Source: Anaerolineae bacterium
Lineage (GTDB): Bacteria; Chloroflexota; Anaerolineae; JAADDB01
DNA length: 5,018 nucleotides
Direction: 5' to 3'
Assembly (NCBI GenBank): GCA_015486895.1
Contig: WFQT01000423.1
Location: 1 to 5,018 of the forward strand
A program made the translations under genes and the position numbers. Below are positions 1 to 5,018 of this stretch, piece after piece (the stretch's first letter is position 1; each line of letters begins with the position of its first letter). Below the pieces are notes generated by a model. That model worked only from the letters and a program-made list of their open reading frames with translations, was not told the origin of the DNA and ran no database searches.

Positions 1-21
1 CCTTTGAGTCGCACCAATCGG

Positions 22-194
22 TCACTGGACAATGGCATTTTTTGGTTTTAGCCAAAGATTAACACAAACTTTTCACAGAACCTTAAAGGGCAATCAGACC
101 AAAAATCAGTGCATTCTGCTCAATTTGTGCAATCTGTGGTTAGAATTGCCTCGTTAAGCCAAAAAATAGATTCTCGCCAGACTTCAGCCGGTTA
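22..194. repeat. Palindromic MITE/REP-like intergenic element, copy 1
   Basis: This non-coding stretch upstream of the biotin carboxylase gene is organised as nested inverted repeats. The left outer end reads TCACTGGACAATGGC (22-36) and the right outer end CGCCAGACTTCAGC (175-188). The right end matches the reverse complement of the left end of copy 2 (2197-2213) at 11 of 14 positions, although the two ends of copy 1 match each other poorly. Inside lie a left arm (51-80, GCCAAAGATTAACACA...) and a right arm (101-141, ending CAATCTGTGGT) that are imperfect reverse complements and could form a long hairpin. The left half shares the ordered blocks ACTGGAC, TGGC, TTAGCCA, ACACA and CACAGA with copy 2. 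The right end lies about 15-20 nt before the accC start codon. There is no open frame that looks like a gene. Boundaries are approximate and the element name is inference. Positions 1-21 show nothing recognisable. Confidence 0.6.
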
Positions 195-209
195 TAGGAA
201 TAAAGTACA

Positions 210-1709
210 ATGTTCAAAAAAGTTCTTGTGGCTAATCGAGGAGAAATTGCCATCCGGGTACTGCGCGCTTGCGAGGAACGGGGCTTGCGCACTGTTGCTG
301 TTTATTCTGATGCTGACCGGACGGCACTGCACGTACGTTACGCCGACGAAGCCTATTACATCGGACCATCGCCATCCCGCGATAGCTATCTTCGCGGGGA
401 TCGCATCATCGAGGTGGCAAAACAGGCCGGCGTAGACGCCATTCACCCTGGCTACGGCTTTTTAGCGGAGAACGCTGATTTTGCCCAGGCATGTGTAGAC
501 GCTGGCTTCATTTTCATTGGCCCCCCACCCGAAGCTATCCGGCTCATGGGTGACAAAGTCCAGGCCCGGAGAACTATGATCGCGGCCGGGGTGCCAGTAG
601 TGCCCGGTTCGGAAAATGGCCTTTCTGATGAGGAAGCACTGCTCAAGGCTCGGGAGATCGGCTTCCCATTACTGATCAAAGCGGCGGCCGGCGGTGGCGG
701 CAAGGGAATGCGTGAGGTCAATAGCATCGACGAGATGCCAGCCGCACTGGCCGCTGCTCGCCGCGAGGCCATGGGTGCATTCGGCGATGATACCATCTAC
801 ATAGAAAAACTGCTTCGCAATTCTCGCCATGTAGAAATTCAGATTCTGGCAGATAACCATGGCAATGTCATTTTCTTGGGAGAGAGGGAATGCTCCATCC
901 AGCGTCGCCACCAGAAGCTGGTGGAGGAAGCGCCCTCGGTAGCCGTAAGCCCGGAGCTGCGGGCCAAAATGGGTGCAACAGCAATCGCTGCCGCCAAGGC
1001 AGTCGGCTACACTAATGCCGGTACAGTGGAGTTTCTCCTGGATAAGGACAAAAACTTTTACTTCTTAGAGATGAATACCCGGCTTCAAGTGGAACATCCG
1101 GTAACGGAGATGGTCACCGGCGTGGATATTGTCAAAGAGCAACTGGCCATTGCCGGTGGGCGGCCCCTACGCAACACGCAAGATGATGTCAAAATGCAAG
1201 GCTGGGCCATTGAATGCCGCATCACGGCGGAAAACCCTTATGCGAACTTCTTGCCTTCCAGTGGTAAGATCATTGCCCTGAAAGAGCCCACAGGGCCAGG
1301 GGTGCGGGTAGAAAGCAGCCTCTATACTGGCATGGAAATCTCTTTATACTATGATCCTATGGTGGCCAAAGTTATCGTCTGGGGAGAGACCAGAGCGCAG
1401 GCGATTTTGCGCATGCGCCGGGCGCTGCGGGAATACCAAATCGCCGGCATCCAGACATCCATACCACTTCATATCCAGATCATGGAAAGCTCACAGTTTA
1501 TGTGGGGTACGTTAGACACAGCGTTTTTGGAAGAGCGGTTTCATCCGGAGGACACACCGCCAGATGAGGAATATGAACATGCTTCGGTGTTATTGGCTAC
1601 CTTGATGGCCCACGAGGAGGGGCGAAAAAATGCAGTCATTCACCGGGGAGAAGGGTGCAAACGTTCCCTTTGGCGCTGGGCCGGGCGCGGTGGAGGGTGG
1701 TCTCTATGA
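210..1709 (+). CDS. accC: Biotin carboxylase subunit of an acyl-CoA (or pyruvate) carboxylase
   Basis: This cytoplasmic enzyme carries out the ATP- and bicarbonate-dependent carboxylation of biotin on the carrier protein encoded next door. The 499-residue product shows the whole biotin carboxylase fold: an N-terminal domain opening MFKKVLVANRGEIAIRV, a central ATP-grasp domain with the glycine-rich loop GGGGKGM (161-167), and a C-terminal domain. Catalytic and ligand residues expected from E. coli AccC are present: K236 in RRHQKL, E287, N289, R291, Q293, V294 and E295 in EMNTRLQVEHP, and R337 in ECRITAENP. The protein is about 50 residues longer than E. coli AccC. The extra tail (about 447-499, with WRWAGR) resembles the linker after the biotin carboxylase domain in fused propionyl-CoA carboxylase alpha chains. 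The ATG at 210 gives the canonical N-terminus, with AGGAAT (196-201) as ribosome site. The stop overlaps the next start (ATGA). Family and active-site residues are certain; the acyl substrate is not, because no carboxyltransferase gene is in view. Confidence 0.96.
   Translation: MFKKVLVANRGEIAIRVLRACEERGLRTVAVYSDADRTALHVRYADEAYYIGPSPSRDSYLRGDRIIEVAKQAGVDAIHPGYGFLAENADFAQACVDAGFIFIGPPPEAIRLMGDKVQARRTMIAAGVPVVPGSENGLSDEEALLKAREIGFPLLIKAAAGGGGKGMREVNSIDEMPAALAAARREAMGAFGDDTIYIEKLLRNSRHVEIQILADNHGNVIFLGERECSIQRRHQKLVEEAPSVAVSPELRAKMGATAIAAAKAVGYTNAGTVEFLLDKDKNFYFLEMNTRLQVEHPVTEMVTGVDIVKEQLAIAGGRPLRNTQDDVKMQGWAIECRITAENPYANFLPSSGKIIALKEPTGPGVRVESSLYTGMEISLYYDPMVAKVIVWGETRAQAILRMRRALREYQIAGIQTSIPLHIQIMESSQFMWGTLDTAFLEERFHPEDTPPDEEYEHASVLLATLMAHEEGRKNAVIHRGEGCKRSLWRWAGRGGGWSL
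1692..1697 (+). promoter_or_regulatory. Ribosome binding site fixing the carrier-protein start at 1706
   Basis: GGAGGG lies 8 nt before the ATG at 1706, inside the last codons of accC. An in-frame ATG at 1655 would add 17 residues (MQTFPLALGRARWRVVS) that merely read through the accC tail in another frame and have no comparable ribosome site. The site therefore supports the later start and translational coupling through the ATGA overlap. Confidence 0.8.
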
Positions 1710-2197
1710 AGTATTTTGTCCACATTAACGGTAGCGAATACGAAGTGGAAATCAGCGATAAAGACATCTCCCTGAATGGGGAACCATTACAGGTGGACTG
1801 GGCACAGGTAAGCAGGACTCACCATTCTCTCTTGGTGAACAACCGCTCTTACGAAGCTGTAGTTAAAAAGATGAGACATGAATACCAGGTAGTCATCGCC
1901 GGTAAACTATTCACTGTTGACATTGAAGATGAACGACAGCGCCGGCTGAACCGTGGCCGGACACAACTGCTACCAACTACCGGCGAACTGACCATCAATG
2001 CGCCCATTCCTGGCCTTATCGTGAAAGTTTTAGTCCAGCCGGGGGATGAAGTCGCGGAAAACCAGGCTCTAGCAATTCTGGAAGCCATGAAGATGGAGAA
2101 TGAGATCCGTGCTCCCCGGGCCGGGGTTATTGGCAAAGTCTCTGTCAACGCTGGGGAGAACGTAAAGCAGGGAATGGTTATCTGCACTTTAGATTAG
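1706..2197 (+). CDS. accB: Biotin carboxyl carrier protein with BT-like N-terminal region
   Basis: The 163-residue protein carries covalently bound biotin and shuttles the carboxyl group from biotin carboxylase to a carboxyltransferase. The C-terminal biotinyl domain (about 95-163) has the biotinylation motif EAMKMENEI; K129 (codon 2090-2092) is the predicted biotinylated lysine. A PxPG turn (PIPG, 100-103) and the hairpin around QPGDEV (111-116) are also typical. The first 80 or so residues (MKYFVHINGSEYEVEI, then HSLLVNNRSYEAVV and DIEDERQRRL) are not the Ala/Pro-rich linker of enterobacterial AccB. They resemble the BT (biotin carboxylase-carboxyltransferase interaction) region of propionyl-CoA carboxylase alpha chains. 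Together with the accC tail this suggests that the two genes equal one fused alpha chain split in two. The ATG overlaps the accC stop by 4 nt, so the pair should be co-translated. A role in acetyl-CoA, propionyl-CoA or pyruvate/oxaloacetate metabolism cannot be separated from this sequence. Confidence 0.93.
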   Translation: MKYFVHINGSEYEVEISDKDISLNGEPLQVDWAQVSRTHHSLLVNNRSYEAVVKKMRHEYQVVIAGKLFTVDIEDERQRRLNRGRTQLLPTTGELTINAPIPGLIVKVLVQPGDEVAENQALAILEAMKMENEIRAPRAGVIGKVSVNAGENVKQGMVICTLD

Positions 2198-2355
2198 TTA
2201 CTGGACTCTGGCGTTATTATCTTAGCCACAGAAAAACACAGAATTGCACAGATTTAGGTCGAAAAGCAAGTGAAAATCTGCGTTAATCCGTGCAATTTGT
2301 GATGAAGATAGCCCGATCGAGTCTAAGACGTCATTTTCACCAGGCTCCAGTTAGC
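2197..2355. repeat. Palindromic MITE/REP-like intergenic element, copy 2
   Basis: This is the clearest copy of the repeat. The outer ends are GTTACTGGACTCTGGCG (2197-2213) and CACCAGGCTCCAGTTAGC (2338-2355). They are inverted relative to each other and share ACTGGA-nn-CTGG with the same spacing; 12 of 18 positions match. Inside, the left arm (2226-2255, CCACAGAAAAACACAGAA...) and right arm (2274-2303, with TCTGCGTTAATCCGTG) are imperfect reverse complements around an 18-nt loop, so DNA or RNA could fold into a hairpin of about 30 bp. The element begins at the last base of the accB stop codon. It may act as an attenuator or as mRNA 3'-end protection for the carboxylase operon, because no conventional terminator is visible after accB. 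That role is inference. Confidence 0.7.
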
Positions 2356-2387
2356 TACTCCAATCAGCGGTTAGCAAACTGACCTCA

Positions 2388-2413
2388 TACGCAGCGCAGT
2401 ACGCAGTACGCAA
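2388..2413. repeat. Short CGCAGTA tandem repeat
   Basis: CGCAGTA occurs as about 2.6 perfect tandem copies (2395-2412), preceded by a partial unit, TACGCAG (2388-2394). It lies between the copy 2 palindrome and the glycosyltransferase start, about 40 nt upstream of the ATG. It may be a small slippage-derived array or part of a dispersed intergenic repeat. No function can be assigned. Confidence 0.6.
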
Positions 2414-2454
2414 CACATGGACAAGTTACCTTATCATGTTAAGGGGACACGACA

Positions 2455-3648
2455 ATGCGCGTTTTAATGTTCTCCTGGGAATACCCGCCTCACGTGCTGG
2501 GCGGCTTAGGAAAGCATGTCCAGGAACTGATTCCTGCCTTGGTCAAAAATGGTGTTGAGGTAGATTTGATTACCCCCCGCTTCGAGGGGCCAACGCAGGT
2601 CAATGAAGAGGGGCTATTACAGGTGCATCGAGTTTATGTTCAGAGGCCGCCAGATTTTGACTTCTATGGCGGTGTCGCTCGAGCTAATATCAATTTAGCG
2701 GCTCATGCTCGCTATATTGCCCAGTCGCGCCCATTTGACATTATTCACGCCCACGACTGGCTAGTTTCTTTTGCTGCGGTGGAGATGAAGCATGAGCACC
2801 GCTGGCCGCTGTTAGCAACAGTTCACGCTACAGAGCGCGGCCGCGGCCGCGGCTATCTCAATGGTGAGGATGCACACCGGATCAACTCAGCCGAGTGGTG
2901 GCTGACCTACGAGGCATGGCGAATCATTGTTTGCAGCGAGTATATGGTAGCTCAGGTGCGTGATTACTTCAATCTGCCCGCAGACAAGATCGACATGGTG
3001 CCTAATGGAGTGGATCCCACGCCCTTTGATCTTTGGCGGCAGAGTGATTTGAGGAGTTTCCGCCATCGTTTTGTACAGAACGGGGAAAAACTAATTTTAT
3101 CCGTTGGGCGCATTGTCCACGAAAAAGGGTTTGACACGTTAGTGGAAGCTATGACACAAGTGTTAGCAGAAGTTCCAGAAGCACACTTGGTCGTGGTAGG
3201 CAAAGGTAGCCTGTTGGAATCATTGCGCCAGCGGACGCAGGAGTTAGGCATTGACGATAAAGTAACGTTTACTGGCTTTATTAGCAATAAAGACCGAGAT
3301 CGGTTATATTTAATCGCTGACATTGCCGTTTTTCCCAGTTTATACGAGCCGTTTGGCATTGTGGCGCTGGAAGCAATGGTGGCCGGATGCCCAGTGGTGG
3401 TCAGCGAGGTCGGCGGCTTGAAAGATGTAGTGCAGCACGGTGAGACAGGCATTACCGTTCATCCCGGCGATACCCAGTCAGTGGCCTGGGGAATTCTGCA
3501 TGTATTGCAACACCCAGACTTGGCCCAGCAACGAGCAGCGAAAGCAAAAGAGAAAGCTCGAACTGTTTATAGCTGGGACCGCATTGCTAATCAGACAATT
3601 AGTATTTACCATCGTATCATCAACGAGCGAGCGCACATAACATGGTAA
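2455..3648 (+). CDS. GT4-family glycosyltransferase (glycogen-synthase-like)
   Basis: This is a retaining GT-B fold glycosyltransferase that should transfer a sugar from a nucleotide-sugar donor. The acceptor cannot be deduced. The 397-residue length is usual for GT4. The N-terminal acceptor domain opens MRVLMFSWEYPPHVLGGLGK; the GGLGK loop (16-20) resembles that of starch and glycogen synthases. HAHDW (98-102) and HATERGR (124-130) follow, with the interdomain WWLTYEAWR (148-156). The C-terminal Rossmann domain has NGVD (184-187), the donor-site stretch GRIVHEKGFDTL (218-229), TGF (273-275) and the EX7E signature EPFGIVALE (298-306), then GGLKDVV (320-326). No signal peptide or membrane span is evident, so it is cytosolic or peripheral. 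AAGGGGAC (2441-2448) is a good ribosome site for the ATG. The gene overlaps the following phosphatase gene, which suggests one pathway. Glycogen or maltosaccharide synthesis, glycolipid synthesis and compatible-solute synthesis are all possible. Confidence 0.92.
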   Translation: MRVLMFSWEYPPHVLGGLGKHVQELIPALVKNGVEVDLITPRFEGPTQVNEEGLLQVHRVYVQRPPDFDFYGGVARANINLAAHARYIAQSRPFDIIHAHDWLVSFAAVEMKHEHRWPLLATVHATERGRGRGYLNGEDAHRINSAEWWLTYEAWRIIVCSEYMVAQVRDYFNLPADKIDMVPNGVDPTPFDLWRQSDLRSFRHRFVQNGEKLILSVGRIVHEKGFDTLVEAMTQVLAEVPEAHLVVVGKGSLLESLRQRTQELGIDDKVTFTGFISNKDRDRLYLIADIAVFPSLYEPFGIVALEAMVAGCPVVVSEVGGLKDVVQHGETGITVHPGDTQSVAWGILHVLQHPDLAQQRAAKAKEKARTVYSWDRIANQTISIYHRIINERAHITW

Positions 3649-4451
3649 TGGAGCCCAGAACTTTCTGGAGAGAAGTCACCGGCTTGCTCATTGACATGGA
3701 TGGCGTGTTATATCGGGGCAAAATGACATTGCCCGGCGCAGCGACTTTTATCCATGCTTTGCAGAGCCGAGACATTCCATATCTCTATTTGACAAACAAT
3801 GCCAGCAGAACGCCGGCTATGTATGTGGCCCACCTGGCCAAAATGGGGATAGATGCCGAGGCAGGGCAATTTATGACTTCAGCATTAGCCACATCTGCCT
3901 TTCTACAGGCAGAAAAGCCTGGCGCTACCGTCTTCATTGTGGGTGAGATAGGGATAAGCGAAGCGCTGCGAAATGCCGGTTTCACACTCTTACCATTGGC
4001 GGCCGGGCGAGATGCAGAAGTGGTCGTGTCCTCATTCGATCGCCAATTGACTTACGCCAAGCTACGGGAAGCGAGTTTAGCCATCGAGCGAGGGGCACTT
4101 TTTGTGCAAACAAACCCAGATCTCAACATCCCCATGCCAGACGGGCTACACCCCGGTGCGGGGGCTATTGCGGCCACACTGATCGCTACGACCAACCGTT
4201 ATCCTGTGATCATGGGCAAACCACAGCCGGAAATATTCCGGCAAGCGTTAGCCCGGCTAAACACGCTACCAGAACAGACTTTTATGATCGGAGACCGGCT
4301 GGAAACAGACATTGTTGGCGCTCAGAGAATGGGTCTACGCAGTGTAATGGTGGAAACTGGGACCAGCAGCCGGGAAGAGGCATTACGATCACCGTCCCCC
4401 CCGGACTTAATCGTGCCTGATCTGACGACACTTCTATCGGCATTAGATTAG
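3642..4451 (+). CDS. HAD-IIA family phosphatase (NagD / 4-nitrophenylphosphatase-like)
   Basis: This is a cytosolic, Mg-dependent phosphohydrolase of the haloacid dehalogenase superfamily, probably acting on a small phosphorylated metabolite such as a sugar phosphate, phosphoglycolate or nucleotide. All four HAD motifs are present in 269 residues: motif I DMDGVLYRG with nucleophile D18 and acid/base D20, motif II LTNNASRTP (T51), motif III GKPQP (K193), and motif IV IGDRLETDIVGA (D218, D223). The IIA-type cap lies between motifs II and III (about 60-185), and NPDLNIPMPDGLHPGAGAI is typical of the NagD branch. The start is slightly uncertain: ATG 3642 overlaps the glycosyltransferase by 7 nt, and a second in-frame ATG at 3648 overlaps its stop by 1 nt. 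GAGCGAG (3625-3631) is a weak ribosome site, so translation is probably coupled to the upstream gene. Substrate specificity cannot be read from the sequence, so no symbol is given. Confidence 0.93.
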   Translation: MVMEPRTFWREVTGLLIDMDGVLYRGKMTLPGAATFIHALQSRDIPYLYLTNNASRTPAMYVAHLAKMGIDAEAGQFMTSALATSAFLQAEKPGATVFIVGEIGISEALRNAGFTLLPLAAGRDAEVVVSSFDRQLTYAKLREASLAIERGALFVQTNPDLNIPMPDGLHPGAGAIAATLIATTNRYPVIMGKPQPEIFRQALARLNTLPEQTFMIGDRLETDIVGAQRMGLRSVMVETGTSSREEALRSPSPPDLIVPDLTTLLSALD

Positions 4452-4456
4452 AAATG

Positions 4457-4486
4457 AGAAAAGACGCATAATTCTGCGCCTTTTCT
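4457..4486 (+). terminator. Rho-independent terminator-like hairpin after the GT/phosphatase operon
   Basis: Five nucleotides after the phosphatase stop, AGAAAAG (4457-4463) pairs with CTTTTCT (4480-4486), and CGCA (4465-4468) pairs with TGCG (4475-4478). One A-C mismatch lies between them and the loop is TAATTC. Read as A-tract, short GC stem and T-tract (CTTTTCT), this is the usual intrinsic terminator layout. It could also work on the other strand. The T-run is only four long, so termination may be partial. Confidence 0.7.
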
Positions 4487-4510
4487 GAGCCAGCCTGGAT
4501 TTCCCCATAA

Positions 4511-4543
4511 TTTTGTGAACGTCTGCGTTAATCCGTGGCTGAA
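4511..4543. repeat. Solitary arm of the CACAGATT/AATCCGTG repeat
   Basis: TCTGCGTTAATCCGTG at 4522-4537 is an exact 16-nt copy of the right arm of copy 2 (2277-2292). It is followed by GGCT, which could pair with AGCCA at 4488-4492, and AATCC (4531-4535... within the arm) could pair with GGATT at 4497-4501. The partner arm is therefore much eroded, or this is a fragment. It lies in the 377-nt gene-free stretch 4452-4828. Confidence 0.6.
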
Positions 4544-4545
4544 AC

Positions 4546-4750
4546 GAAAAACGCGGCATGGTTCAAGAGAGCCATTTCCCATCTTGACAAATCTGCTGAG
4601 ACATCGCGGCTGATTAGGCCACGGAGTGACACACAATTACACGGAAAACTTTCGTCTTTAGCCTTTCCCGTGCCTTTCCGTGTTATTCTGGCTTTCTTTC
4701 CGGCCCTATTTGTCAAGATCGTTTCGATTCGAAATGAACCATGCCCTATT
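4546..4750. repeat. Nested inverted-repeat element in the gap before the flavoprotein gene
   Basis: Two outer arms face each other. The left arm has ATGGTTC (4558-4564), 16 nt, then ATCTTGACAAA (4581-4591). The right arm has TTTGTCAAGAT (4709-4719), 16 nt, then GAACCAT (4736-4742). Both blocks are exact reverse complements, while the 16-nt spacers differ. Similarity extends outward: the 11 bases beyond ATGGTTC (AAAAACGCGGC against AAAAATAGGGC) match at 8 positions. Between the arms lies an inner imperfect palindrome of the CACGGA type: GCCACGGAGTGACACA... (4618-4650) pairs with the stretch ending CCGTGTTATTCTGGC (4661-4692). Short open frames across this region on both strands are not gene-like. 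The structure resembles a small non-autonomous mobile element or a paired protein-binding site. No clear target-site duplication was seen. Confidence 0.65.
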
Positions 4751-4752
4751 TT

Positions 4753-4782
4753 TTGAATATTCCTGACTAAAGCGCATATAAT
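4753..4782 (+). promoter_or_regulatory. Sigma-70-type promoter for the flavoprotein gene
   Basis: TTGAAT (4753-4758, one mismatch per half from TTGACA-type consensus) is followed after 18 nt by a perfect -10 box, TATAAT (4777-4782). Transcription would start near 4789, about 40 nt before the ATG at 4829. The -10 box runs directly into a repeat arm (TAATCCGTG). This is a sequence-based prediction only. Confidence 0.6.
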
Positions 4783-4800
4783 CCGTGTGAATCTGTGATT
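4779..4800. repeat. Solitary repeat arm overlapping the promoter -10 region
   Basis: TAATCCGTGTGAATCTGTGATT matches the right arms of the other copies: TAATCCGTG is shared with 2284-2292 and 4529-4537, and AATCTGTG with 131-138. No inverted partner is evident nearby, so this is a half-copy. It would form the very start of the mRNA of the downstream gene. Confidence 0.6.
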
Positions 4801-4815
4801 TTGAATTCGCTATGC

Positions 4816-4820
4816 AGGAG
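4816..4820 (+). promoter_or_regulatory. Ribosome binding site of the flavoprotein gene
   Basis: AGGAG lies 8 nt before the ATG at 4829, which fixes the start of the last gene. The predicted N-terminus then begins directly with the FAD-binding beta strand, as expected for the family. Confidence 0.75.
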
Positions 4821-4828
4821 CGTGAGCA

Positions 4829-5018
4829 ATGAGTGAGAGATTAGTTGTTATTGGCGGCGTCGCTGCCGGAATGAGTGCGGCCAGCAAAGCACGCCGCGTG
4901 GCCAAGGATATGGAGATCGTTGTCTACGAGAAATCGGGGTACGTCTCGTACGGTTCCTGCGGTTTCCCCTATTTTATTGCCGGAGTTGTGCCGAATATCG
5001 AAGACGTGATCGTGCGCA
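4829..5018 (+). CDS. CoA-disulfide reductase / NADH oxidase-family flavoprotein, 5' part only
   Basis: The first 63 codons of a pyridine-nucleotide-disulfide oxidoreductase are visible; the rest lies beyond the right edge. The N-terminus is an FAD-binding Rossmann motif (LVVIGGVAAGMSAA, 5-18) followed by the acidic end of the second beta strand (VVYEKSG, 31-37). The motif SYGSCGFPY (40-48) places C44 where the single redox-active cysteine of CoA-disulfide reductases sits (C43 in the Staphylococcus aureus enzyme). It is not the CxxxxC pair of glutathione- or lipoamide-type reductases. Such enzymes use NAD(P)H to reduce CoA disulfide, per/polysulfides or oxygen. Many carry a C-terminal rhodanese domain, which cannot be checked here. 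The gene has its own promoter and ribosome site and is separated from the upstream operon by a terminator, so it is an independent unit. The choice between CoA-disulfide reductase, NADH oxidase and persulfide reductase is open. Confidence 0.9.
   Translation, partial: MSERLVVIGGVAAGMSAASKARRVAKDMEIVVYEKSGYVSYGSCGFPYFIAGVVPNIEDVIVR

Noticed and set aside
1..60. Possible 3' end of a gene entering from the left edge
   Set aside because: Two + frames stay open for only 16-20 codons and one of them is read through the repeat; nothing recognisable is encoded.
22..194. CRISPR array as an explanation for the repeated CACAGATT units
   Set aside because: Units are inverted, degenerate and not evenly spaced, with no unique spacers of constant length and no cas gene in view.
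109..435. Open frame of 108 codons overlapping the start of accC in another frame
   Set aside because: It begins inside the palindromic repeat, shows no family resemblance, and the accC frame is unambiguous from position 210.
1655..1705. Upstream in-frame ATG that would lengthen the carrier protein by 17 residues
   Set aside because: It lacks a good ribosome site, overlaps accC coding sequence, and the ATG at 1706 has GGAGGG 8 nt upstream and gives the natural N-terminus.
2418..2437. Possible promoter upstream of the GT gene (TGGACA and TATCAT)
   Set aside because: The two hexamers are only 8 nt apart, so they cannot serve as a -35/-10 pair, and no partner at proper spacing is visible for either.
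2836..2853. GC-rich palindromic run (tandem GCGGCCGC) inside the GT gene
   Set aside because: It encodes RGRGRG in frame with no disruption; a codon-level coincidence is enough to explain it.
4448..4756. Several 60-75 codon open frames on both strands in the gap after the phosphatase gene
   Set aside because: They run through the terminator hairpin and the inverted repeats, lack convincing ribosome sites and resemble no protein family.

Overview
The window is a bacterial chromosomal segment, moderate in GC, with every recognisable gene on the + strand. It holds four complete genes and the first 63 codons of a fifth. The organism is probably an uncultured or environmental member of Chloroflexota (Anaerolineae-like). 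That is inference: it rests on the split biotin carboxylase / biotin carrier pair, the glycogen-synthase-like GT4 enzyme, the CoA-disulfide-reductase-type flavoprotein and the intergenic CACAGATT-type palindromes. No 16S rRNA gene or other phylogenetic marker is present.

Layout. Positions 1-209 are non-coding and mostly filled by a palindromic repeat. Positions 210-2197 hold a two-gene operon: biotin carboxylase (accC-like), then a biotin carboxyl carrier protein (accB-like) overlapping it by 4 nt. Together they make a split alpha chain of a biotin-dependent acyl-CoA (or pyruvate) carboxylase; the carboxyltransferase partner is not in the window. Positions 2198-2454 are a repeat-rich gap. Positions 2455-4451 hold a second coupled pair, a GT4 glycosyltransferase and a HAD-IIA (NagD-like) phosphatase overlapping it by 7 nt, followed by a terminator-like hairpin. 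Positions 4452-4828 (377 nt) hold no credible gene but contain the terminator, a repeat arm, a nested inverted-repeat structure and a good promoter. A pyridine-nucleotide disulfide oxidoreductase starts at 4829 and runs off the right edge.

The genes themselves are conventional; the unusual content is between them. Every intergenic gap carries degenerate arms of the type CACAGATT / AATCCGTG, usually as inverted pairs able to form long imperfect hairpins. Two copies (about 22-194 and 2197-2355) also share outer inverted ends related to ACTGGACTCTGGCG, so they look like small non-autonomous (MITE- or REP-like) elements of about 160-175 bp. A third (about 4550-4750) sits inside a different inverted repeat made of two conserved blocks separated by exactly 16 variable nucleotides. 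One arm appears to supply the -10 box of the last gene's promoter. This dispersed repeat system is the best candidate for something undescribed; I know of no name for it and could not search for one.
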